Assembly (NCBI GenBank): GCA_964534315.1
Contig: CAZHOV010000108.1
Coordinates: forward strand, 1 to 20,320
Direction of reading: 5' to 3'
DNA length: 20,320 nt
Source of the DNA: CAZHOV01 sp964534315
Lineage (GTDB): Bacteria; Bacteroidota; Bacteroidia; Chitinophagales; Saprospiraceae
The notes below the pieces were generated by a model. That model ran no database searches. It saw nothing but the letters and a program-made list of their open reading frames with translations, and was not told the DNA's origin. Shown here in pieces: positions 1 through 7,008 of this stretch. The translations under genes were made by a program, and so were the position numbers. Each line of letters opens with the position of its first letter. Position 1 is the stretch's first letter.

Positions 1-367
1 AGCGTTCAAGCTGATGGAGCCATTTGGGACGAATCTTCAAATGTTTTTCAAAGTGCTCCCCCATCCATTCATAGATCTGTCGAAAATAATTATAATCTAG
101 ATTGGATAGGCGACTGGCCAGAGAACGATGGGCCGTCTGATGACCTTCTTTACCACTAAAGCCACTGAATAAAGAAGAGTTATACAGCTCTTCTAAAACA
201 TGGGTGCTCAATCTATTTGACCTCAGCATCCCAAACAACAGTAATTGGACCATGTAACGACCATATAAACGGCTAACGGAGTGATCCACTTTATGTGCTT
301 TTGCCAGATCTGTTAATAATTCTTTTGGTATCTGTTTAACTAAATCGCCTGCTTTTTTACTTGTCAA
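1..367 (-). CDS. IS4-like transposase, N-terminal part (runs off the left edge)
   Basis: A minus-strand reading frame is open from a TTG at 365-367 to the window edge, about 122 codons. It reads KKAGDLVKQIPKELLTDLA, then a segment with DHSVSRLYGRYMVQLLLFGM and LSTHVLEELYNSSLF. This resembles the helical N-terminal region of IS4-family transposases, in which a hydrophobic LLLF/LLLY stretch is followed by an EE-Y-NS motif. The catalytic DDE residues would lie beyond the edge. No ATG opens this frame: an in-frame TGA lies two codons upstream of the TTG. An ATG-started peptide (MSFDK, then stop) lies just upstream in another frame. The start is therefore uncertain (TTG, an internal codon, or a damaged 5' end). 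The family call comes from recalled sequence character. No terminal inverted repeat could be identified between 368 and 592. Confidence 0.55.
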   Translation of the reverse strand, partial: MTSKKAGDLVKQIPKELLTDLAKAHKVDHSVSRLYGRYMVQLLLFGMLRSNRLSTHVLEELYNSSLFSGFSGKEGHQTAHRSLASRLSNLDYNYFRQIYEWMGEHFEKHLKIRPKWLHQLER

Positions 368-592
368 AACTCATTCGTTTGGTGAACATCTTCACTTAAC
401 TAACAAAAAATCAAACTCTTATACAAGGTTTCGTACAACTTTAATTCCTCATTGCTCATTGCACATTGTGACTCCTATCACTGTAGAAGTGTTCTATCCC
501 CTGTACTTTTGTAATCGTAATTAAAATGGATACTCAAGAACATTGTACTCAACATTTTTATTTATTTGTAAATTAAATTCAAATCAGACATT
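368..592. promoter_or_regulatory. Divergent intergenic region with a candidate -7 box for the downstream gene
   Basis: This AT-rich gap separates the leftward transposase from the rightward persulfide dioxygenase gene. TACTTTTG at 504-511 fits the Bacteroidota -7 consensus TAnnTTTG on the plus strand and lies 81 bases before the ATG at 593. No convincing -33 TTG lies at the usual distance upstream, so the promoter call is tentative. If the transposase belongs to an intact IS, one IS end should fall here, but I could not delimit it. Confidence 0.3.
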
Positions 593-2047
593 ATGAAAGT
601 CGAACAAATTTATACCGGTTGTTTAGCCGAAGCAGCTTATTATATTGAAAGTAATGGAGAAGCGGCGATTATTGATCCGCTTCGGGAGACGCAACCGTAC
701 CTGGATAAACTGGAGCAAGAAGGAGCAACGCTGAAGTACATATTCGAGACTCACTTTCACGCAGACTTTGTATCGGGGCATGTAGACCTGGCCAAAAAGA
801 CTGGGGCGACCATCATTTATGGTCCGAATGCCAAGACGGAATTCGAAAAATATGAGACTAAAGATGGTGAAGAATTGAAGCTTGGCGACATTACGTTTAA
901 GGTGTTGCATACCCCTGGCCATACCCCTGAAAGTACCACGTTTTTACTAAAAGATGAACATGGTAAAGACTATGCCATCTTTACGGGAGACACTTTATTT
1001 ATAGGAGATGTGGGTCGTCCTGATCTTGCTCAGAAAACAGGAAGTATCACCAAAGAAGATCTGGCGGGCTGGTTATATGATAGCTTACGCAACAAGATCA
1101 TGCCATTGGCAGACGAGGTAATTGTTTATCCAGGGCATGGAGCAGGTTCTGCTTGTGGTAAGAATATGAGCAGTGAGACCTGGGATACCCTTGGTCATCA
1201 AAAAGAGACTAATTATGCCCTTAGAGCGAATATGACCAAAGAAGAATTCGTTCAAGAAGTAACTGCAGGCCTCACGCCTCCGCCACAGTATTTTGCTAAG
1301 AATGCCAAGTTAAATAAAACCGGCTATGACGACATTGACGACGTATTGCAAAAAGGAGCCGTTGCCCTTGAGCCCAATACCTTTGAAGAGGTCGTCAATA
1401 ATACAGGTGCATTAGTATTGGATACACGTGACGAAAAAGTATTCAAAGATGGTTTTATTCCGAATGCTATCTTCATTGGTTTGGAAGGCAATTTTGCACC
1501 TTGGGTAGGGGCTTTAATTCCGGATCTGAAACAACCAATCGTGTTTATTACAGAGGACGGGAGAGAAGAAGAAGTCGTTACGCGATTGGCACGAGTAGGT
1601 TATGATAATACATTGGGTTATTTGAAAGGTGGTATGGAAGCCTGGAAAGCTGCAGGAAAAGAAGTGGATACCATTGTTTCCATTTCTGTAGATGAATTCA
1701 GCAACCGATTAGCGAAGGGTGAAGCTAAAAAGGTGGTTGATGTAAGAAAGCCTACCGAGTTTTTATCACAACATGTTGAAAATGCAGTGAATTTTCCACT
1801 GGATTACATTAACAGCAATATGAAAAAACTAGATAAGAAAGAAACTTATTTCCTTCACTGCAAAGGTGGTTACCGGTCCATGGTAACTGCTTCCATTCTC
1901 AAATCAAGGGGATTTGAAAAATTAATTGATATTGCCGGAGGCTGGGAAGCTATTGAGGAATCTAATGTACCAAAGACCGAGTATGTATGTCCGACAACAC
2001 TTGAACAGGACGTCATTGATCAAGCGGTTGCGGAAGTGGTTTCTTAA
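593..2047 (+). CDS. CstB-like persulfide dioxygenase/sulfurtransferase (MBL fold plus two rhodanese domains)
   Basis: This 484-residue protein has three parts. Residues 1-230 are a metallo-beta-lactamase domain with THFHADF (H54, H56, D58), H110 in HTPGHTPES, D133 in GDTLF and H182 in YPGHG. H54, H110 and D133 correspond to the iron ligands of ETHE1-type persulfide dioxygenases. F59 replaces the His of the usual HxHxDH motif. Residues about 260-355 are a rhodanese-like domain whose active-site loop (FITEDGREEE, 318-327) has no Cys. Residues about 365-460 are a second rhodanese domain with catalytic C423 in HCKGGYR. The order MBL, inactive rhodanese, active rhodanese is that of staphylococcal CstB, which oxidises low-molecular-weight persulfides to thiosulfate. 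There is no signal peptide, so it is probably cytoplasmic and acts in sulfide/persulfide detoxification. No sulfide:quinone reductase or CsoR-like regulator is adjacent. Confidence 0.88.
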   Translation: MKVEQIYTGCLAEAAYYIESNGEAAIIDPLRETQPYLDKLEQEGATLKYIFETHFHADFVSGHVDLAKKTGATIIYGPNAKTEFEKYETKDGEELKLGDITFKVLHTPGHTPESTTFLLKDEHGKDYAIFTGDTLFIGDVGRPDLAQKTGSITKEDLAGWLYDSLRNKIMPLADEVIVYPGHGAGSACGKNMSSETWDTLGHQKETNYALRANMTKEEFVQEVTAGLTPPPQYFAKNAKLNKTGYDDIDDVLQKGAVALEPNTFEEVVNNTGALVLDTRDEKVFKDGFIPNAIFIGLEGNFAPWVGALIPDLKQPIVFITEDGREEEVVTRLARVGYDNTLGYLKGGMEAWKAAGKEVDTIVSISVDEFSNRLAKGEAKKVVDVRKPTEFLSQHVENAVNFPLDYINSNMKKLDKKETYFLHCKGGYRSMVTASILKSRGFEKLIDIAGGWEAIEESNVPKTEYVCPTTLEQDVIDQAVAEVVS

Positions 2048-2086
2048 GCAAAACAAGATAAGGACATAATAGAAACAGTTTTTTTT

Positions 2087-2122
2087 ACTGCATCTTCCAA
2101 GACCAGGAAGATGCAGTTTTTT
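2087..2122 (+). terminator. Rho-independent terminator of the CstB-like gene
   Basis: A perfect 12-bp stem (ACTGCATCTTCC at 2087-2098 with GGAAGATGCAGT at 2106-2117) encloses a 7-base loop and is followed by six Ts (2117-2122). It starts 39 bases after the TAA of the CstB-like gene, on the same strand. Confidence 0.9.
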
Positions 2123-2214
2123 CCAACCAACAACCTAGTAAAAAAAAATAAAAGATTTTCAGTTTTAATTTTTATTGTATATTTAACTTATTATTTTACA
2201 TTAAACTATTTGAA

Positions 2215-2439
2215 ATGAAAAAATTAGTACTTTTTGGAGCTTTCTTATTAATGCTTTCGGTTTTTACCTCTTGTAAAAAAGATAGAGATTGTACTTGTAC
2301 AAGTACTGACCCATTCACGGGTGAAACTACGACTGAAGTAGAAACTTTTGAAAACTCTAGCAAAAGTGATGCGGAAGATGCATGTGATGCTCTTAATGCA
2401 ATTTATCTTCTTCTTGACGGAAATTGCGAATTAGATTAA
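2215..2439 (+). CDS. Small Cys-containing lipoprotein, function unknown
   Basis: This 74-residue protein starts with a lipoprotein signal peptide (MKKLVLFGAFLLMLSVFTSC, with lipidated C20). The mature part is short, acidic and Thr-rich and holds four further cysteines: C26 and C28 in DCTCT, then C57 and C71. These could form two disulfides in the periplasm or at the cell surface. Small lipoproteins with a CKK-D-CxC start and a DAEDAC-like helix recur in Bacteroidota genomes and have no known function. It is isolated, with a terminator upstream and a long gap downstream, so it is probably monocistronic. The length and clear lipobox support a real gene. No Shine-Dalgarno site is seen; the ATG follows an A-rich stretch, as is common in the phylum. 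Confidence 0.72.
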   Translation: MKKLVLFGAFLLMLSVFTSCKKDRDCTCTSTDPFTGETTTEVETFENSSKSDAEDACDALNAIYLLLDGNCELD

Positions 2440-2810
2440 TTTGCTTTAGAAATTTCGAGAAACATCTCTTATCAATAGGTTCGAGATGTTTCCCTATGTG
2501 TATCCTTGCCTTTCTAATGAAATTATGGATAAATTTTTTACCCATGCTTCTGAATAATCTCCTTCATGTTGAGAAAGTTAATTGCGTTTAAACTAAGTCC
2601 TTGTTCTTCTCTTCTCTTCCTTTTATTTCTTCCTTATTCCTATTCTAATACTAACCATCTGGTTATTTCTTTTATTGGTCGGTCTTCAATAGAGCATAAA
2701 ATTCATTGTTTTTTTTAAACAGATTTTTATATCTTTGAAAAGGTCTTTTTATTAAAAAAATACGATCCCTCTCCTCAAATCCAAATAAATATCTTCAACC
2801 CCCAATCATT
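2440..2810. other. Intergenic stretch with a hairpin and a pyrimidine tract; no gene seen
   Basis: The 371 bases hold three things. An inverted repeat of 10 bp (GAAACATCTC at 2459-2468 with GAGATGTTTC at 2483-2492, 14-base loop) lies 19 bases after the lipoprotein stop. It lacks a T tract and is at best a weak terminator or an mRNA-stabilising hairpin. From about 2600 to 2646 the plus strand is almost pure pyrimidine. A promoter near 2706-2737 is listed separately. The only ATG-started frames are very short (about 24 codons) and unsupported. Confidence 0.5.
2706..2737 (+). promoter_or_regulatory. Bacteroidota-type promoter for the DUF4190-like gene
   Basis: TTG at 2706-2708 is followed after 21 bases by TATCTTTG at 2730-2737, an exact match to the -33/-7 pattern TTG-N(17-23)-TAnnTTTG of Bacteroidota housekeeping promoters. 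The expected start of transcription is near 2744, giving a leader of roughly 65 bases before the ATG at 2811. Confidence 0.6.
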
Positions 2811-3491
2811 ATGGAAAAGCATACGCTTTACAAAGTAGCTTTTTTGGTCCTTTTTTTGATTTTTTCAACTACTGCACGCTCCTTTAGTGCTCCAATTATT
2901 GGTGCGGAAAAACTTCCTCCGGAAGAAGGAAAAACAGAAGTCATCAATGGTTATACCATTCATACCAACAAAACGATTGAACTGCGTTTAGGTCGAAAAC
3001 TTACTTTGAAAGAAAAAATAAAGCGGTGGCGATTTAAGCGAAAATTAAAAAAAGCTCAACGAATAAAAGATAAAATAAAGTCCCAGCCTACAAATAAGCA
3101 AAAACATCAAACTATTCCAAAAAGGCAAAAGGCAAAAAAGGATGACTTAGATAGAAGACTTAGCGTGCAGAGTTTCAGTACCGGGATACTTTCTTTACTC
3201 ATGTTCCTCCTCACAACCGCCCTTTCCTCTCTTGAATTGGCCTGGTTTAATGTTTCGGCTTCTTTTGCCATATTACCCGCTTTAGTAGCTTTTATTATAG
3301 CAATGATTGCACTAACTAGCGGAATACAGGCAATGAAAAGAATCCGTAAGTATCCAGATAAATATGGCGGAAAATCATTCGCAGTGATGGGTATTGTCTT
3401 TGGCTCCATTGGAGCCGGCGGAGTAATTGTATTCGGGTTAGCTCTTTTATTAGGGGAAGTACTGGGTAGTCTTTTCTTTCTTGATTTTTAG
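2811..3491 (+). CDS. DUF4190-like membrane protein with signal peptide and basic linker
   Basis: This 226-residue protein starts with a hydrophobic signal peptide (about 1-27). A short extracytoplasmic segment and a very basic, Lys/Arg-rich linker follow (about 58-117), probably coiled or disordered. The C-terminal part has about three hydrophobic segments (roughly 121-142, 150-170 and 190-215). The last two are joined by a basic loop ending in DKYGGKSFAVMGIVFGSIG. This pair of helices around a K-G/GKS-A-G-I-G motif is the hallmark of the DUF4190 family in Bacteroidota. No biochemical role is known for the family. The promoter upstream and the 19-base gap to the next gene suggest a two-gene transcript with the haem lipoprotein. 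The domain call rests on recalled motif shape. Confidence 0.65.
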   Translation: MEKHTLYKVAFLVLFLIFSTTARSFSAPIIGAEKLPPEEGKTEVINGYTIHTNKTIELRLGRKLTLKEKIKRWRFKRKLKKAQRIKDKIKSQPTNKQKHQTIPKRQKAKKDDLDRRLSVQSFSTGILSLLMFLLTTALSSLELAWFNVSASFAILPALVAFIIAMIALTSGIQAMKRIRKYPDKYGGKSFAVMGIVFGSIGAGGVIVFGLALLLGEVLGSLFFLDF

Positions 3492-3510
3492 CACCTTAAA
3501 AAAATAGTTT

Positions 3511-4119
3511 ATGCATTATCGAATTTTAATTTTTGTCGTAATAGGGATGACCGGTCAGATCTCTTGTACTTCTAATTCAAAACCAAAAGAAGAGGTTAAG
3601 GAAACTACTTCAACTAAGGTTGACTATGCTGAGCAAGGCCAAAAAATTGTAGGAGCTACTTTTTCGGCCCTTAGCAGCCGTCTGATGACAAGTATGCAAG
3701 CAGACGGTGTGCCGGGTGCGGCAAAATACTGCAACCTGATAGCTTATCCGCTTGTTGATAGTCTGTCTGAGGTACACAATGCTACTATCCGCCGCACCAG
3801 CCGGAAGATCCGTAATCCAAAGGACAATCCCCTACCCCACGAAAAAGCAATGCTGGCCCGGTACGAAACGTTGATCGAGCAAGATAAGCCGCTTGAGCCG
3901 GTGGTCAAAGAACTTGATGAGGGGAAGATCGCCTACTACGCTCCTATTCGAACGATGGGCTTATGCCTGAAATGCCACGGTAAAATCGGGGAAACCCTCA
4001 ATGAAGAAGATTATACGGTCATCAAGGAACTCTACCCCGAAGATGAAGCCATCGGATATGTCGATGGAGATTTTAGAGGGATCTGGAGTGTGGTGTTTGA
4101 GGACGGGGTGTCGAGGTGA
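3511..4119 (+). CDS. DUF3365-type c-haem lipoprotein
   Basis: This 202-residue protein has a lipoprotein signal sequence (lipobox GQISC, C19) followed by a Lys/Glu/Thr-rich linker. From about residue 40 it matches the DUF3365/Tll0287-like haem domain: AAKYCNLIAYPL (70-81), RRTSRKIRNPKDNPLPHEKAML (starting at 94) and a CxxCH motif LCLKCHG with C152, C155 and H156 for covalent c-type haem. The domain is related to PAS-like sensor folds and is found alone or in front of signalling modules. Here it stands alone and is membrane-anchored, so a redox or gas-sensing or electron-shuttling role is possible but unproven. It lies 19 bases after the DUF4190-like gene. It looks more GC-rich than the genes before it, which may reflect a different origin or only stronger constraint. 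Confidence 0.8.
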   Translation: MHYRILIFVVIGMTGQISCTSNSKPKEEVKETTSTKVDYAEQGQKIVGATFSALSSRLMTSMQADGVPGAAKYCNLIAYPLVDSLSEVHNATIRRTSRKIRNPKDNPLPHEKAMLARYETLIEQDKPLEPVVKELDEGKIAYYAPIRTMGLCLKCHGKIGETLNEEDYTVIKELYPEDEAIGYVDGDFRGIWSVVFEDGVSR

Positions 4120-4190
4120 CAAGGTATCAAAGGTATAGAGGGGGTGCAGAGGGAATTATACTTTAATACATTAAACTTTATACTTTTTTT

Positions 4191-4427
4191 ATGGAAAAGC
4201 CTTACCAAGTAGAGTACATTCCTGGTTATGATGTCATTGGCAACAATAAACTACTCCAGCGATTTAAGCATGTAAGTGAAATTGAGCTAAAAAGCCAAAT
4301 GGAAGCTTTAATCATTGAAAAAGCCGAAGAGGGTTTTGATTTCGTCCAAATGATTGAATCCAATCGAACTAACCCGGAAACAGGGATGATCTACAACGGA
4401 TACTTTTTGGTGTTTAAGAGGACCTGA
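4191..4427 (+). CDS. Small DUF4177-like protein
   Basis: This 78-residue soluble protein has no signal peptide. Its middle and end (QMEALIIEKAEEGFDFVQMI, then GYFLVFKRT) resemble the small DUF4177 fold, where a helix of the form LN-L-xx-GW(E/D) is followed by a final strand ending in FKR. The usual Trp of that motif is Phe here. The function of such proteins is unknown. The ATG follows a T-rich stretch in which the string TTATACTTT occurs twice (about 4158-4166 and 4178-4187). The gene ends inside an inverted repeat shared with the convergent AlkD-like gene. Confidence 0.6.
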   Translation: MEKPYQVEYIPGYDVIGNNKLLQRFKHVSEIELKSQMEALIIEKAEEGFDFVQMIESNRTNPETGMIYNGYFLVFKRT

Positions 4428-4470
4428 GGACAAGAGGACCGGATACCTTCTTGTTGTCTGGTCCTCAGGT
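4422..4470. terminator. Bidirectional inverted repeat carrying both convergent stop codons
   Basis: ACCTGAGGAC (4422-4431) and GTCCTCAGGT (4461-4470) form a perfect 10-bp inverted repeat. The plus-strand gene ends with ACC TGA in the left arm, and the minus-strand AlkD-like gene ends with ACC TGA in the right arm. A second GAGGACC (4434-4440) can pair alternatively with GGTCCTC (4460-4466). No long T tract follows on either side, so the terminator role is inferred from position and symmetry. Confidence 0.5.
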
Positions 4471-5145
4471 ATTCTTGTTTTTCAACCACTTCAAGCCTTC
4501 CTTTTCGGTTAGTTTGGGGAGGTCATTTTCCCGGATAAAATGGACAACTTCAGGTGCATTAATTTTGGAATATTGGCGAAGTATCCATCCGGCAGCTTTT
4601 TGGATGAAGAACTCATCGGAATCTTTTAGGCGTAGGATGAGCGAGAACATCAGTTCCTTATCGGTTTTTTCTTTGTATTTGAGTTGAAACAAAAGGGCGA
4701 TACGTTGAAGCCAGCAGTTGTCTGTATCCATCCAGCGTTCTACCCAGGGATTGATCTTATCGGGATGCCTAAGAAAAATCGCGCCGACATGGCGAGGGGC
4801 GATCCAATCGATGGTATCCCACCAGGCGTTTTGGACCGCGAGGCTTTCCAACCAGGCGACATCCTCGTCGGTCAGTTTTTTAATGTTCTTATCGATAAGT
4901 TCAAGTGCAGCATAGTGGAGTTCGCGATAGGGTTGAGCCCAGAGTTCTCCTACGATTGTTCGCAGCTCTTCCCCTTCCGGCACGCCCCATTTTTGATATG
5001 CTTCACGCATTAATTCTTTACGCAACGGTTGTTTGATGCCAAAAAATTGAAATTGGTTGCGCATGTAGCTGGCCATGGGGGTAGCGTTGCGGGGGTTGGT
5101 ATGCTGTTGGAACAGGTCAATGATTTGCTGGGTGTAAACTTCCAT
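4465..5145 (-). CDS. AlkD-like DNA glycosylase (DNA alkylation repair)
   Basis: This protein is built of HEAT-like helical repeats and resembles AlkD, which excises N3- and N7-alkylated purines without base flipping. Numbered from the first upstream ATG, diagnostic residues are NAWWDTIDW (W117, W118, D122), WLQRIALL (W154, R157) and FFIQKAAGWILRQYSK (W196). These match the aromatic and acidic cleft residues of AlkD. The start at 5145 (MEVYTQQ) is preferred over the ATG at 5172 because the extra nine residues (MIFWKPKLF) do not look like the family, which begins at this helix. It would give 226 residues, a usual length. It follows the 521-residue gene on the same strand by 46 bases, so cotranscription is possible. 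The protein is cytoplasmic. Confidence 0.85.
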   Translation of the reverse strand: MEVYTQQIIDLFQQHTNPRNATPMASYMRNQFQFFGIKQPLRKELMREAYQKWGVPEGEELRTIVGELWAQPYRELHYAALELIDKNIKKLTDEDVAWLESLAVQNAWWDTIDWIAPRHVGAIFLRHPDKINPWVERWMDTDNCWLQRIALLFQLKYKEKTDKELMFSLILRLKDSDEFFIQKAAGWILRQYSKINAPEVVHFIRENDLPKLTEKEGLKWLKNKNT

Positions 5146-5191
5146 AAATAATTTAGGTTTCCAAAAGATCAATTGCTAATATTCTCTTTTT

Positions 5192-6757
5192 CTACCATAA
5201 GGGCACGATCAGACTAATTGTCCCGTTAAACGGTTTAGGTGCTTTTTTATCTGAAGCATCCCCTTCAAATTCTGGCATTACCAGGTATCCGCCTAAATTC
5301 ATGTTGATGTATATGGGAGTAGCGCCGAGAAGACCTTTATACTGTAGTCCTCCTGTCAGGTTGGTGCCAGGCGTAAACAGGTTTTGTTCAAAAGAGGATT
5401 TCAGACTCAGGCTGTGCTTGTCGTCACCTGCAATTTTTGCTGTAGCGGTAAGTCCTGCAGCTCCGTAGTATTCCTGATTACCCGTTTTATCATTTGCTCT
5501 TGAACCGGCATTGAGGGAACTGCCTAATTCAAAATTATCAGACTTATATCCTCCCTTTGCTGAAGCACTCCATACGGAAAAGGGAACCTGATCATTGCTA
5601 AAGGTATAATCACCTCCGAGCGAAACATTAAACCCAGGGCCTTTTTTCGGTTTCATACCAAATGCTCCAGAGTATTTTCCTGCCCCTTGTTGGTAGCCAA
5701 GGTTAGAGGTCAATTTATATTTTTCGGTTAGTAATTGGCTATCTACTTTGAATACCAGGTTTCCCTGCCCATCCACTGCAAATATTGGCTTAAAAAAGGC
5801 ATTATTCCCACCTATGCGCATAAAGACGGATCCAGACCAGTTTTTGGGATCAACTTCACTATATTGAAGAGAGCCCCCCATTCCAAAAAGTTTGGCTTTA
5901 AGCTCGGGGGAAAGCTTGAACTTGAAATTTTTATCCGGATCGATATGCACTTCAGTTTTGCTACTGAATTGGGTTTTCCCCTTTTTGCCGGCTGTCATAG
6001 ACAGGGCGGCAGAAGTTCCAGGTTTTTTCCCTTCTTTGGTATGCCCGCCGGAAAGAGTTGCCTTAAAGGCTTTACCAGTATAGCTTAACGAAGCTTTTAG
6101 TGTTTTTAGATCGATTTTTTTGGCACTTCCCAGATCACCTTCTACTTTTCCTTTAAATTTTTTCCCCATCTTAAACTCCTTATCCCCTTTGAGTTTAGTA
6201 TCAGCAGCATAAGCTATGGCCAGCCCGATCAATGCCATTCCAACCACTACATCAGGTCTGGTTTTGGCAATCTTTAACAGCTCTGCCTGCACTTTCTTAC
6301 CTTCCGGAGAATTCATTAATTCAAGCACTTCTTTCGCCAGATGGTCTTTCATGACCAGAGCAAGATTCTTGAGATGGGTTTCCTGGAGTTTATCGGCAAG
6401 CGAAGGATCTTCCGATTTTTCTCCTTGCATGAGCTTGGTGAGCTCATCCGCAGCCATCTTAGCTATTTTCTCCGCATGCTCTTTCAGTTTTTTTTCTCCC
6501 AATTCTTTTTTTAAGGCTTCATAAGCTTTTTCAGAAATAAAATCACCTAAACTAAAGGGTTTATCCTCCGACTTTTCATCTCCTTTTTTACCACCTTCTT
6601 TAGGCTTATCGCCCCGCTGAATAGGTGGCTTGGAAGCCTTTAGCTGCAAAGACGGAGGCTGTAGTCCCCGACTGTGAGTATCGGATACTTGCTCTGGAGT
6701 AGCTGCAGCTTTATAAGAGACCGGTTGTTTCTGACTTTTTTGTTTGGGTTGTTTCAT
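5192..6757 (-). CDS. Unusual beta-rich protein with an eCIS-associated-like leader, function unknown
   Basis: This 521-residue protein has no signal peptide. Residues 1-66 are a disordered, Lys/Gln/Pro-rich leader containing GLQPPSLQLKASKPPIQRGD (31-50). Similar PP-LQLKA-PIQR leaders precede DUF4157 and other proteins associated with extracellular contractile injection systems in Bacteroidota (recalled pattern). Residues about 70-165 are charged amphipathic helices. Residues 169-184 (DVVVGMALIGLAIAYA) are one hydrophobic helix, possibly a membrane segment. From about 190 to the end the chain is a run of short amphipathic, Gly/Ser/Lys-rich strands with turns every 10-15 residues, ending in the aromatic W521, as in outer-membrane beta-barrels. 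I do not recognise a named family. A cytoplasmic protein, an injected cargo or a barrel exported by another route all remain possible. No eCIS gene is adjacent. The ATG lies in AT-rich DNA without a Shine-Dalgarno site. Confidence 0.6.
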   Translation of the reverse strand: MKQPKQKSQKQPVSYKAAATPEQVSDTHSRGLQPPSLQLKASKPPIQRGDKPKEGGKKGDEKSEDKPFSLGDFISEKAYEALKKELGEKKLKEHAEKIAKMAADELTKLMQGEKSEDPSLADKLQETHLKNLALVMKDHLAKEVLELMNSPEGKKVQAELLKIAKTRPDVVVGMALIGLAIAYAADTKLKGDKEFKMGKKFKGKVEGDLGSAKKIDLKTLKASLSYTGKAFKATLSGGHTKEGKKPGTSAALSMTAGKKGKTQFSSKTEVHIDPDKNFKFKLSPELKAKLFGMGGSLQYSEVDPKNWSGSVFMRIGGNNAFFKPIFAVDGQGNLVFKVDSQLLTEKYKLTSNLGYQQGAGKYSGAFGMKPKKGPGFNVSLGGDYTFSNDQVPFSVWSASAKGGYKSDNFELGSSLNAGSRANDKTGNQEYYGAAGLTATAKIAGDDKHSLSLKSSFEQNLFTPGTNLTGGLQYKGLLGATPIYINMNLGGYLVMPEFEGDASDKKAPKPFNGTISLIVPLW

Positions 6758-7008
6758 TTATTGGCAATTTGAATCGTAAATAGCTTGGGAAGAAACGACT
6801 AGGGCGTGTCTGAAAAATACTTCAAAAGCAAAATTTATTAAGTTAATTTACTATTTTTTTTCTACACACGAAAATATCATTGGCCTTTAATTTAAAAGAA
6901 ACGGATTGCAGAGCTAATAAATCTTTAACGATAAGGGCACATTTTTACCTATCTTCACATTAATAAGTAAAGCCCCAAAATCCGTTTACTTAAAAAATCT
7001 ATTGGCTT
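6758..7008. promoter_or_regulatory. Divergent intergenic region
   Basis: This AT-rich gap of 251 bases lies between the minus-strand 521-residue gene and the plus-strand peptidase. On the plus strand, TATCTTCA at about 6949-6956 is close to the TAnnTTTG -7 box and lies about 50 bases before the peptidase ATG. On the minus strand the best box is TAAATTTT (near 6832-6839), also an imperfect match. No hairpin or gene was found. Confidence 0.3.

Noticed and set aside
2599..2646. Polypyrimidine tract as a possible regulatory RNA or phase-variable tract
   Set aside because: It has no perfect simple repeat unit, no hairpin, and lies outside the promoter elements; probably just biased intergenic DNA.
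4451..5013. Plus-strand frames opposite the AlkD-like gene
   Set aside because: They are antisense to a gene with clear AlkD motifs and show no protein-like features.
5735..6524. Plus-strand frames opposite the 521-residue gene
   Set aside because: They are low-complexity mirrors of the Lys/Ser-rich minus-strand coding sequence, with no domains or start signals.
6801..6830. GGGCGTGTCTGAAAAA resembling an insertion-sequence end
   Set aside because: There is no matching inverted copy, target duplication or transposase fragment nearby; the resemblance is too short to call.
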